Shown here piece by piece: positions 26,301-34,273 of a stretch of 64,000 nucleotides of DNA. The DNA is from Rhodanobacter denitrificans (GTDB lineage: Bacteria; Pseudomonadota; Gammaproteobacteria; Xanthomonadales; Rhodanobacteraceae), in NCBI GenBank assembly GCA_003241385.1, contig QFPO01000004.1, positions 1 through 64,000 on the forward strand, in the 5' to 3' direction. Below the pieces are notes generated by a model. It did no database searches, had not been told where the DNA came from, and worked only from the letters and a program-made list of their open reading frames with translations. Position 1 is the first letter of the stretch, and the number at the start of each line of letters is the position of its first letter. Position numbers and translations under genes: made by a program.

Positions 26301-29300
26301 CGTATTCGAAACCACCGGCAACGCGTTCGCGGTCGACCTGCCGGCCGGCAGCTACACCGCGACCGTCGCCGCGCCGGGTTACTTCACGCAGACGCGCACG
26401 ATCGCGATCGCCGGCGGCGGCTCGGTCGTCGCCGACTTCGCGCTGCTGCGCGAGGAGGCGCTGCTCGCCTACGATCCGGCCCAGATCGTGCAGACGCTCG
26501 ACCTCGGCCAGCAGGGCGAAGCGATCGTCGACGTGCGCAACGTCGGCACCGTACCGCTGCACGTCCGTGCGCGCGTCGGCGCACTCGAAGGACCGCGCCG
26601 CGTGCCGCGCACGCAACCGGTCGAAACCGCCGCGTTCGGCGCGCCGGCCGCGCCCGGCCCGGCCTCGCTGCGCGGTGCCGGCACGCCGGCCGCGGGCGCC
26701 GGCGGCTGGCTCGCCGCGGCCGCACTGCCGGCCGGCCTCGCGCGCTACGGTCATGCGCAGTGTCCGGGCGATCCGGATCGCTACTACGTCGTCGGCGGTC
26801 TGCAGAACGGCGAGTACAGCCGTGCCGTGCGCCGCTACGACGCGGCGACCGACGCCTGGACCACGCTGGCGCCGCTGCCGCCCCAGGTCGGTGGCGGCGA
26901 AGGCATCGCCGTGACCTGTCACGACGGCTATCTGTACGCGGCCGGCGGCGACGGCAGCAACCGGTTCCTGATCTACGATATCGCCGCCGATACCTGGAGC
27001 GCCGGGCCTGCCCTGCCACGCGGTCTGTGGGGTGCGGCGATCGGCGCCTACGACGGACGCGTCCACGTGGCTGGCGGCGCACCGGGCTTCGCGTTCGGCG
27101 ACGTCAGCCGCGACGTCGACGTCTTCGACATCGAATCGGGCACCTGGCGCAGCGGCACGCCGATGCCGGTCGGCACGGCGGCGGCCGGCTATGCGCAGGT
27201 CGGCCGCCATCTGTACGTCGTCGGCGGCTGGGGCGTCGGCTCGCCGGCGGCGAACGTCGACCGCACGCAGCGCTACGATCTGGCGACCGGCGCCTGGGAG
27301 TCCGGCCCGGCGTTCGCGTCGGCACGCGCCGACTTCGCGCTGGCCGCGACCGCGACGCGGCTTTACGCGATCGGCGGCGACAGCAGCGGCGGCGATCTGT
27401 ACGAACCGAGCGGCCGCGTCGAGTCGCTCGACCACCTCGCCTGGCCGGCCACCGAGTGGCGCGATCTCGGCACACCGCTGACGCCGCTGACCGCGTTCGG
27501 CGGCGGCTACTGCACGCAGGCCATGACCGGCGGCGAGGTCTGGGCGGTCGGCGGCGTCGATGCCGGACTGTCGTTCCTGAGCGCCAATCGCTACCGGCCG
27601 GCCGAGGCCTGCTTCGCCGAGACGCCGTGGCTGCGCGTCGACGATCGCGAGCACGTGCTCGGCGCCGGCGAATCGATGCCGCTGACGCTCTCGTTCGATG
27701 CGCGTCACCTGCAGCGACCCGGCACCTATACGGCCGAGCTGCGCTTCAGCGGCAACGCGGCCGAGCCGGTGGCGCCGCTGCCGGTGACACTGCTGGCGGC
27801 CTGTCCGCATTGCGGACGCCTGAGCGGCACGATCCGCGACGCCGAGAGCGGCGGTCCGGTCGTCGCGAGCCTCCGCGCGACGCCGGCCGGCGGCAGCGCG
27901 ACCGCGACCACCGGCAGCGACTACGACCTCGACCTGCCGGCCGGCGCGTATGCGCTCGAGGTCACCGCGCCCGGCTATGTCGACGCATCCGCCGCGGTCA
28001 CGCTCGCGGCCGGTGCCGAGGTAGTCACCGACTTCGCGCTGCTGCGCCGGAGCAGCACCGCCAGCTATATGCCGGCGGCGATCGAGGTTTCGCTGCCGGC
28101 CGGCGCCGTCGACGAGCGCACGGTCACCGTGACCAACACCGGCACCGAGCCGCTGACGCTCGCGCTCTCGGTCGGCGGCCATGCCGGTCCGCTCGCGACC
28201 GCCGCGACGTCACCCGCAGCGGGCCGCGGCGAATGGCAGTACCGCGACGCGCATGGACTGCCGGCACCGGATGGCACGATGATGTTTCCGGGTGCATACC
28301 GCTGGATGCCGCAATCCTCGCCGGACGGTGCGCCGCGCGTGCTGATCTATGCCGACGACATCGTCCATCGCGCGCCCGACACCTATCTCGATCGCGCGCT
28401 GCGCCTGCTCGGCTGGGGCTACACCGCGCACTACGACGGCGACTTCCCGGGCTTCGTCGCGGCGCTGACCGGCCAGCCCTGGGATCTGGTCCTGGTCGGG
28501 CACGAGACGATGCCGCTGTCGCCGAACGTCGCGATCGCGCTCGATGCCTACGTGCGCGGCGGCGGCCGGCTGGTGATCCACTCCAACGGCATCGATGCCG
28601 CGCCGCTGTGGGCCACGCTCGGCGTCGCCGGCTTCACGACGATCTACGACCCGCCGGCCGCGGTGCACTGGTGGGAGCCGACCCACGGCGTGTTCAACCG
28701 GCCGCAGAGCGTGCCGGCCCTGCTCGCACCGGCCGGCGGCATCTACGCGATCAACGGCTACCGCTTCACCGCGGCAGCGGACGTCGCGGCGATCGCCGGC
28801 TACACGCCGTCCGGCGCCGCCGTCGGCGAGGCCGCGCTGCTGATCGGCAACGACGGACGCAGCGTGCTCAAGGGTTTCAACGACGGCAGCCACAGCGCCG
28901 ATCTCGACGGCGACGGCGTGCCCGACGCGGTCGAACTGTGGGTCAACCTGGTCGCCGGCAGCGCCAGCGGCTACGGCGCCGGCTGGGCCAGCGTGGCGCC
29001 GGCGCAGTTGACCGTACCGGCCGGCGCCAGCGCCCCGTTCACGGTGCGGATCGACACCGCCGAGCTCGCCGAGCCGGGCCGCTACACCGCCTCGGTGCGG
29101 CTGGCCGGACCGCTGAGTCTGCCGGCGCTGCCGCTGACGCTCGATCTGCGCTGTGCCGGCTGCAGCGGCGGCAGCGCCGATCTCGGCATCGGCGGTCTGG
29201 CACTGCCGTCGCGCGCGGACATCGGCGGCACGGCACATCTGATCGCCACGGTCGGCAACTTCGGGCCCGACGCGGCCGAGGCCGTCGCGGTCACGTTCGC

Positions 29301-29631
29301 GCTGCCGCCGCAGCTCGATTTCGTCGCCGGCCGCTGGATCGACGGCGTGCCGCGCGGCGCCGGCGACTGGTCGTGCACTTCGAACGATGCCACGGTGCGT
29401 TGCACGCTGAGCGGCGCGACGCTGCCGCTGCACGCCTTCGCGGCGATGCTCGAAGTCGAAGTCCGCGTCCGCGGCGACGCGCGGCCGGGCCCGGTCGAGA
29501 CCCAGCTGCAGGTGACGTCCGCGCAGGACGATCCGAATCCGGTCAACGACCATGCGACGCTGCGACTGATGCTCGACTACGCGGCTGGGGAACGGCTGTT
29601 CGCGGATGGATTCGAGACCCCCTCGAGGTAG
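23347..29631 (+). CDS. Giant multidomain S8 (subtilisin-like) serine protease, secreted
   Basis: A 2094-residue secreted protease. Signal peptide 1-35. The S8 domain spans about 180-490, with Asp189 (GGIDTGLD), His234 (GHGTHTTG), Ser414 (GTSMAGPH) and oxyanion Asn in NNSWGYPGG. A carboxypeptidase-regulatory-like fold at about 495-575 is followed by a beta-propeller-like stretch (677-881), a second regulatory-like fold (953-1035, after CEDCG), Kelch repeats (1118-1418), a third such fold (1486-1568, after CPHCG), an amidotransferase-like alpha/beta domain (about 1660-1865) and a DUF11-type domain (about 1936-2085). The fold copies share DLPAG-x-Y...APGY...DFALLR. The end reads ERLFADGFETPSR. 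Only a weak GGAA precedes the ATG. Substrate unknown; probably acts on the surface or outside the cell. Confidence 0.9.
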   Translation: MNHLQYKAPAWRRCTGRAARWLTLLAIAAGSAGAASIDPALAERFDRDGSADFFVVLAEPADLASAARQTGKAAKGRAVLDALQRHADASQQALRAQLSAAGVGYRPFHIANAIYIARGDRALAERLAAGAGVAALLPNVTMQLDAPPVDATDAAETPRGVASSLAFVHADQAWALGVEGDGIVIGGIDTGLDWQHPAIRRQYRGWNGVSADHAYHWWDATGAYPAAPGDGHGHGTHTTGTLVGDDGRGDRIGVAPQARTIHCKGMSDAGTGSDLTFLTCFEFMLAPWNLAGTDPRPDLAPDILNNSWGYPGGNQPLFRQAVSALRAAGILVEVSAGNDGPNCGTLGSPGDYPDVLTTGSVGLGAGLPGLLTRGSSRGPSALAAGAYRPGVMAPGEAIRSAIPGGSYARMSGTSMAGPHVSAAAGLMWQAQPALRGDVARTEQLIYATAVPLTGQTGSGCGGDYTTGPNHDWGHGTLDAAAAVQAAIAIGGPTGMLQGTVRDAASGAPLAQASIALGPFVVRTDDAGAYRLTPNAGVYAATATRPGYAAHTVANATVAADATTTLDFALDGASLTASPSAVDATVAPGTIATYPLTLTNTGPAAAEFAIRIDGHGAPRAAGVSIPRYTGTLAPSADAPSTAAPPPGTRPAGGVSEARFDWPPTGARAIGLNVYPQQRLVEIPDIDRPGQWNVVADLTGTPYAGDFRGRDFSRLYTLDYSDNALRTIDVATGARTTIGVATPLGNWTGLSSTPDGRLYAVSTGTGANGFESTLYTIDPLTAAATRIGSTRTASVIIDIAFAPDGTLYALDIASDALYTLDTATAEATWVGALGVDANFAQGIAFHHDSGVLYWAAYVGGGGQLRVIDTTTGASAPIGAFPDDVLVGVLAFENDGPGPWISAHPPTGQVPAGGSTTVELRFDARLVDPPGPYTATLNLGGAFAEGPAPLPLTMRIGCEDCGHVGGQITDARQGVAVTASVRLDDGRTVFETTGNAFAVDLPAGSYTATVAAPGYFTQTRTIAIAGGGSVVADFALLREEALLAYDPAQIVQTLDLGQQGEAIVDVRNVGTVPLHVRARVGALEGPRRVPRTQPVETAAFGAPAAPGPASLRGAGTPAAGAGGWLAAAALPAGLARYGHAQCPGDPDRYYVVGGLQNGEYSRAVRRYDAATDAWTTLAPLPPQVGGGEGIAVTCHDGYLYAAGGDGSNRFLIYDIAADTWSAGPALPRGLWGAAIGAYDGRVHVAGGAPGFAFGDVSRDVDVFDIESGTWRSGTPMPVGTAAAGYAQVGRHLYVVGGWGVGSPAANVDRTQRYDLATGAWESGPAFASARADFALAATATRLYAIGGDSSGGDLYEPSGRVESLDHLAWPATEWRDLGTPLTPLTAFGGGYCTQAMTGGEVWAVGGVDAGLSFLSANRYRPAEACFAETPWLRVDDREHVLGAGESMPLTLSFDARHLQRPGTYTAELRFSGNAAEPVAPLPVTLLAACPHCGRLSGTIRDAESGGPVVASLRATPAGGSATATTGSDYDLDLPAGAYALEVTAPGYVDASAAVTLAAGAEVVTDFALLRRSSTASYMPAAIEVSLPAGAVDERTVTVTNTGTEPLTLALSVGGHAGPLATAATSPAAGRGEWQYRDAHGLPAPDGTMMFPGAYRWMPQSSPDGAPRVLIYADDIVHRAPDTYLDRALRLLGWGYTAHYDGDFPGFVAALTGQPWDLVLVGHETMPLSPNVAIALDAYVRGGGRLVIHSNGIDAAPLWATLGVAGFTTIYDPPAAVHWWEPTHGVFNRPQSVPALLAPAGGIYAINGYRFTAAADVAAIAGYTPSGAAVGEAALLIGNDGRSVLKGFNDGSHSADLDGDGVPDAVELWVNLVAGSASGYGAGWASVAPAQLTVPAGASAPFTVRIDTAELAEPGRYTASVRLAGPLSLPALPLTLDLRCAGCSGGSADLGIGGLALPSRADIGGTAHLIATVGNFGPDAAEAVAVTFALPPQLDFVAGRWIDGVPRGAGDWSCTSNDATVRCTLSGATLPLHAFAAMLEVEVRVRGDARPGPVETQLQVTSAQDDPNPVNDHATLRLMLDYAAGERLFADGFETPSR

Positions 29632-29649
29632 TGAGGCTCAAACGCCTCA
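29632..29649 (+). terminator. Hairpin TGAGGC-N6-GCCTCA after the protease gene
   Basis: A perfect 6-bp stem with a 6-base loop starts on the base after the protease stop codon. It has no T-run. It may end or stabilise the transcript together with the larger hairpin at 29716-29757. Confidence 0.35.
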
Positions 29650-29715
29650 TCGCAGCGAACCGGGCATGGCCGTCCACGACCCGTCTCGACTGTCGCGGTG
29701 GCGTGTTCCGATTGC

Positions 29716-29757
29716 CGCATCGCGACGCGACGAGTCACCTCGCCGCGTCGCGATGCG
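29716..29757. repeat. Large near-perfect hairpin, 18 base pairs
   Basis: CGCATCGCGACGCG (29716-29729) is the exact reverse complement of 29744-29757. Inside it, after one A/C mismatch, CGAG pairs with CTCG around a TCAC loop, giving an 18-bp stem. It lies between the protease gene and the FG-GAP gene cluster. No poly-T follows, so it could be a terminator, an RNA-stability element or a REP-type palindrome. Confidence 0.7.
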
Positions 29758-29796
29758 CGGCAGTGCGCGCCGAGCACCGTCTTGCCGCCCACGCCT

Positions 29797-29814
29797 GATT
29801 GATCCCGATCAATC
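29797..29814 (+). promoter_or_regulatory. Perfect FNR/Anr-type box before the FG-GAP cluster
   Basis: GATTGATC-CC-GATCAATC contains TTGAT-CCCG-ATCAA (29799-29812), an exact match to the FNR/Anr consensus TTGAT-N4-ATCAA. It is centred about 85 bases upstream of the ATG at 29891. TTGACC (29831-29836) could be a -35 element, but I see no convincing -10. This suggests oxygen-dependent control of the three FG-GAP genes. Confidence 0.55.
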
Positions 29815-29890
29815 GGAAGCGCCATCCACGTTGACCTCGTTTGAAACGGAATGAGAACATGCTCACGTTTTGGATCGGTAAGGCAGCCGG

Positions 29891-31966
29891 ATGCTTCGTC
29901 GTTTTCTTTTCGTCGCCTCATGTTCGATCGGCCAGGCATTGGCCGGCTCCACCTCGTTTCCACGGTTCGTCGAGCACTCGTTCCGCATCGACAGCTTTTC
30001 CGAGCTCGGCAGCGCCGGCATCGTAGTGTCCGATCTGGACGGCGACGGTGCCGCCGAAATGATCGCCTACGCGCGATCCGGCATCTTCGAAGCCTGGCCT
30101 CTCCTCGTCGTATTCGAGCGAGCCAGCGATGCGTTGCGCATCGTTCAAGGAAAGGCGATTCCCTACGACGATGGCCTGATACGTCTGCTTTCGTGGACCC
30201 ACCAAAGCCAATCGCATCTGATCACCGTGGGCCGCGACGGCACCGTCCGGGTCTATGCGGGCCGATCCCTGGTCGAGCAGCGCCAGTTTTCGACGACGGT
30301 ATCCGTGTCCTCTGCCACCATCGGCGACGTCGACGCGGACGGACGCGACGAGCTGGTCGTGCTGTCCCAGTCGGCGGTCACTACCTATGATCTGGCTACC
30401 GGCCAGATCGAGCAGACCTATCCGGCCGAGCAATTCCTCGATATCACGTTGGCCCAGCTCGACGCCGACCCTGCGTTGGAAATCGTTCTCACCGGCTGGA
30501 GCACACGGGTCGTCGACGGCGCGACGTATGCGACCGAATGGAGCGACTCGAGTCTGACCGGCGAAAGAACGGTCGCGGGTCGTTTCGGGCCCGCCGGTGC
30601 TGCCCAATGGTTAAGCGCCAGCACCAATACCTTTACAGTCGTGGGATCCGCACCCTGGGCATTACGCTGGTCAGGTCACGTGGAGTCGCTGATCAATTCG
30701 GTAGCCGCCATCCCGCAGAAAGCCGGGATCGACTCCATCGCAGTCGCCTACATGTCAGGGCTGGACGTCTACGACAGCCAGGAGCAGTCGCTGCTCTATC
30801 GCGTGCCGTCATGGACCGGCCCCATCAATTCGGTCGCGAGCGGAGACGTCGATGCCGACGGTACGGACGAGATCGTACTGGCGCTGCCACCGTACTATCC
30901 CGACTCGCCTGGCATGATCGTGGCCGAGGCGGCGGACGGATCGATCGAGTCCACATTGAACGTCAACACCACGCCGTACCTCCTGACGGCGGTCGGAGAC
31001 GTCGACGGAGATGGTCGGCTGGAGATCGTGGCGGCGACGCGCGGGAACTACGGGGCGCTGGAAGTATTCGACCTGGCCAGTGGCCGGTCGCTTTGGCGGC
31101 GCACGGTTTCGAGTTTGATGGGCGGAACCTCATTCGGCTCGCCGGTCGGTCTCGCCCTTGCGTCACGCTCAGGTCATCCGGGGCTGGACATCGTGCTGGC
31201 AGGGGGCCGCGTGCTGGTGGTCGACGCCGTTCGCCGCGAGGCCCGATTTTTCACCGCCGCGCCGTATCCGTTCGTCTTCAAAGACCTCGTCGCCGTCGAC
31301 TATGACCAGGACGGGACCGATGACATCGTCCTGGCCTCCGGCTTTTCCAATTCTTCCACGTCGGTCATCCGCGTGCTCTCAGGTCACGACGGCTCGCCGC
31401 TGTGGACATCGGTCGAAATGGGCAGCGCTTTCATGCCGATTCGGCAGGTACTCAACGTGGGCGGCGACGCGGCGCAGCCGCGTCGGCAACTCGTGGCAGT
31501 GATGTCCGACAGCTTGCGCTTCTACGACGTGCAGACCGGGCTGCTGGATTGGGTTCTTCCGATCGATGCCGATCGCGCCGTCTACGTGCCCGAGGGGGCG
31601 CAGGGCGCCGAGATCGCGACGTTCAAACAGAACGGCGAAATCGTATTCCACTCGCTGGTCACACGACTGCCTACCCGACAGTACACGCTGCCCTCACCGT
31701 TGCGCGCGCTTCAGCCGCTCGGCGGCGGGCTCGATCGCATGGTGGCCGCTACCGATGGCCGCCTGGTTTTGCTGGACGGCGCGACCGGATCGGTCACGGT
31801 GAGTTCCGAGCAGCTGACGCCGCTCTCGGAGAACCCCGTCGTACTGACGACCGTGCAGCGCTCCGACGCCGTTTGGCAGACCGTACTGGGCAGCGCAGTC
31901 GGCGTACACCAGCATCGCATCGTGCTCGACGACGCCGTATTCGCCGACGGGCTCGACGGACACTGA
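29891..31966 (+). CDS. Exported FG-GAP repeat protein (first of three paralogues)
   Basis: A 691-residue secreted protein with a short signal peptide (MLRRFLFVASCSIGQALA). The body is a beta-propeller of FG-GAP/VCBS-type blades with calcium-binding Asp loops: SDLDGDGAAEM, GDVDADGRDEL, LDADPALEIV, GDVDADGTDEI, GDVDGDGRLEI, DYDQDGTDDI. Such propellers bind ligands or other proteins; no catalytic domain is visible. The end, DAVFADGLDGH, is the LFADGFE-type tail. AAGG lies 7 bases before the ATG. Two paralogues follow on the same strand at gaps of 43 and 62 bases, so the three probably form an operon behind the FNR-like box at 29797. The base composition is less extreme than in the neighbouring protease gene. 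Confidence 0.86.
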   Translation: MLRRFLFVASCSIGQALAGSTSFPRFVEHSFRIDSFSELGSAGIVVSDLDGDGAAEMIAYARSGIFEAWPLLVVFERASDALRIVQGKAIPYDDGLIRLLSWTHQSQSHLITVGRDGTVRVYAGRSLVEQRQFSTTVSVSSATIGDVDADGRDELVVLSQSAVTTYDLATGQIEQTYPAEQFLDITLAQLDADPALEIVLTGWSTRVVDGATYATEWSDSSLTGERTVAGRFGPAGAAQWLSASTNTFTVVGSAPWALRWSGHVESLINSVAAIPQKAGIDSIAVAYMSGLDVYDSQEQSLLYRVPSWTGPINSVASGDVDADGTDEIVLALPPYYPDSPGMIVAEAADGSIESTLNVNTTPYLLTAVGDVDGDGRLEIVAATRGNYGALEVFDLASGRSLWRRTVSSLMGGTSFGSPVGLALASRSGHPGLDIVLAGGRVLVVDAVRREARFFTAAPYPFVFKDLVAVDYDQDGTDDIVLASGFSNSSTSVIRVLSGHDGSPLWTSVEMGSAFMPIRQVLNVGGDAAQPRRQLVAVMSDSLRFYDVQTGLLDWVLPIDADRAVYVPEGAQGAEIATFKQNGEIVFHSLVTRLPTRQYTLPSPLRALQPLGGGLDRMVAATDGRLVLLDGATGSVTVSSEQLTPLSENPVVLTTVQRSDAVWQTVLGSAVGVHQHRIVLDDAVFADGLDGH

Positions 31967-32009
31967 ATTCAAGCTCGAGACCATCCGTGGTTTCGACCAG
32001 GGGCTGCAA

Positions 32010-34211
32010 GTGAAGGGATCTTCGATCAAACCCATGAAAGGCATGAGACTCCGTCGTTGGACGGCGGCCGCCGCGATCGCCGGGCTGGTGCCGACGCTGA
32101 GCGCTGCGGACAGCTACCCCCGATGGCTCGAACTCGGGCATCGCGTCGATCAAGCATCCCGACTGGGCAAAGGCCGGTTGGCGTCGATCGATCTGGACGG
32201 CGACGGCACCGACGAACTCGTTCTCGGAGGAATTCTCGATTCGGAGTCCGGACAGTTCAGCCACTATGGCGTTCTGCTGATGCCGCGCAAGACACCCGAC
32301 GGCAGCTTCGACATGGCCTCGAGGCTGATGCAGACCAATACATGGCCCGGAAACGGCTTTCTGCGCGTACTGCCCTGGTCGAGCGACGGCGTGCCTCATG
32401 TGGTGACGCTCGGCTCCGACGGGATCGTACGGATCCACGATGCTGCGTTGACGGAAGTACGCCATTTCCCGACATTCTCCGAAACCTCCGCTGCAGACCC
32501 GATCGGGACCACCGGCTCTCCCGGGGGCGCCGCGGTGATCGGGGATGTGGATGCCGACGGTCAGGACGAGCTGATCGTGGCATGGTCCGATCGCATACTC
32601 GCCTTCTCCATGGCGGACGGCCAGGCGCGGTGGAGCTATCCGGTCTACGGCGTTTTCGACCTGACACTCGCGCAGCTCGATGCCGATCCGGCCCTGGAGA
32701 TCATCGCGGCCGGGCAGAACGTCGCGCTGATTTTGGACGGCGCGACTCAGGCGACCGATTGGAGCTACATCAAGGGGTTCGGCCTGATGGCGACGGCCGG
32801 GCGGTTCAGCGCTTCCGGAGCCGCGGGCTGGGCGACTACCGGTACCGGTGCGTTCACGGTTTTCCAATCCATGCCGTTCTCTCCGGTCTGGAGCGGAGGT
32901 CAGGGGCTGACCCACTCGATGCTCGCCCCGTTGTCGATCGGCGGTCGCGACGACATCCTGGCTAGCGAAGGGCGTTATGTCTACCGCTATGACAGCGCAA
33001 CACATTCACAGCGGCTTCGAGTTCCGATCAGCGCGGATCCGACGTCCTCGACCATCGTCGCACTCGCCGGACACCGCTTCGATGACGGTGCTGCCGACGA
33101 GATGGTGTTCGCCGGAACGACGTGGGGAACGTCGATCCTGACCATCGCCGATGCGACGACGGGCGACACGCGATGGCAGTGGCGAGCGACCACTGGCCCA
33201 TATCTGGCTACGGCGTTCGGCGACGTGGACGGCGACGGACGCGAAGAGCTGGTAGCGGCCACCGGGCAGCCGCAGCAGCAGCTCGGCACGCTGTCGATTT
33301 TCGACGCCGCCACGGGCCGCCTGAAGTGGCGCAGCCCCGTGGACTGGCCGAGCGCCACCAATCGTTTCCTGCTGTCGACCTCGCGCATCGTGCTGCGGCC
33401 TCGCAGCAATGCCCCGGGCATGGACATCGTACTGGCTGGAAACGAGTACGAGGGTGGCCGTGTCCTGGTGATCGACGGAGCCACGCGCCAGCAGACACTG
33501 CGCATCGACGCGCTCGCCCTTCGGGCGGTCACCGATATCGCACTCGTCGACTACGATGACGATGGCATCGACGACTTCGCGGTCGTTTCCAACGATTTCT
33601 CCACGTCGACGATCGATGTTTTCTCGGGCGTCGATGGGACCTTGCTCTGGCATTCTCCGGCGATGGCGGGACAGGCCGCACAAATATCGATCGTCGAAGC
33701 GAGCGACCGTACCGACCTCGTCGCCGCCTTCGGCAGCGGCCTGCGTGCCTATGACCGAGTCACCGGACTGCTCAGCTGGTCGCTGACGGCCGACGCGTCG
33801 ATCGGCGCGCTTCACGTAGAAAACGGCGCAGCCGGGCCGGAGATCGTGGTGTTGTCCCAGCAGGGAACTCTCGCCTTTTACGATGCGAACACGCGCGCAT
33901 TGCTACGGACCCGCATGGTTCCCTCACCGGTCAGTGCCGCAGCAGTGCTCGACGGAGACGTACGCGCTCTGCTCGTCGCCACAGGCCCCAAGCTCGTACT
34001 GTTCGACGGTGTGACCGGGCAGAGCCTTGCCGAGTCTCCAATGCTGACGCCGGTCGCTCCGTTTCTGCCGATCATGCGAGGCACTCCGCTGACGCTACGC
34101 CGCGAGGGCGGCGAAGCCTGGATGGTCGCCTCGGGCACCCAGGGAGCTCTGTACCGTCATCACCTGATCCTGGGAGAACACATCTTCACCACGGGGTTCG
34201 AGTCACAGTGA
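32010..34211 (+). CDS. Exported FG-GAP repeat protein (second paralogue)
   Basis: A 733-residue protein closely related in plan to its two neighbours: signal peptide ending near PTLSAAD, then FG-GAP-like blades with IDLDGDGTDEL, GDVDADGQDEL, LDADPALEII, GDVDGDGREEL and DYDDDGIDDF. The tail is EHIFTTGFESQ. The start is uncertain: GTG at 32010 has AGGGG six bases upstream and is used here, while ATGs at 32034 and 32043 give a shorter, more usual signal peptide. Its stop codon overlaps an in-frame GTG of the next gene. Role presumably the same as its paralogues: a calcium-stabilised secreted propeller. Confidence 0.85.
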   Translation: MKGSSIKPMKGMRLRRWTAAAAIAGLVPTLSAADSYPRWLELGHRVDQASRLGKGRLASIDLDGDGTDELVLGGILDSESGQFSHYGVLLMPRKTPDGSFDMASRLMQTNTWPGNGFLRVLPWSSDGVPHVVTLGSDGIVRIHDAALTEVRHFPTFSETSAADPIGTTGSPGGAAVIGDVDADGQDELIVAWSDRILAFSMADGQARWSYPVYGVFDLTLAQLDADPALEIIAAGQNVALILDGATQATDWSYIKGFGLMATAGRFSASGAAGWATTGTGAFTVFQSMPFSPVWSGGQGLTHSMLAPLSIGGRDDILASEGRYVYRYDSATHSQRLRVPISADPTSSTIVALAGHRFDDGAADEMVFAGTTWGTSILTIADATTGDTRWQWRATTGPYLATAFGDVDGDGREELVAATGQPQQQLGTLSIFDAATGRLKWRSPVDWPSATNRFLLSTSRIVLRPRSNAPGMDIVLAGNEYEGGRVLVIDGATRQQTLRIDALALRAVTDIALVDYDDDGIDDFAVVSNDFSTSTIDVFSGVDGTLLWHSPAMAGQAAQISIVEASDRTDLVAAFGSGLRAYDRVTGLLSWSLTADASIGALHVENGAAGPEIVVLSQQGTLAFYDANTRALLRTRMVPSPVSAAAVLDGDVRALLVATGPKLVLFDGVTGQSLAESPMLTPVAPFLPIMRGTPLTLRREGGEAWMVASGTQGALYRHHLILGEHIFTTGFESQ

Positions 34212-34273
34212 AGACGAGAAACGCGCACCCACGAACAGCCCATCCGCTCTCCCCGCCCGCTCCTGGAATCCCC

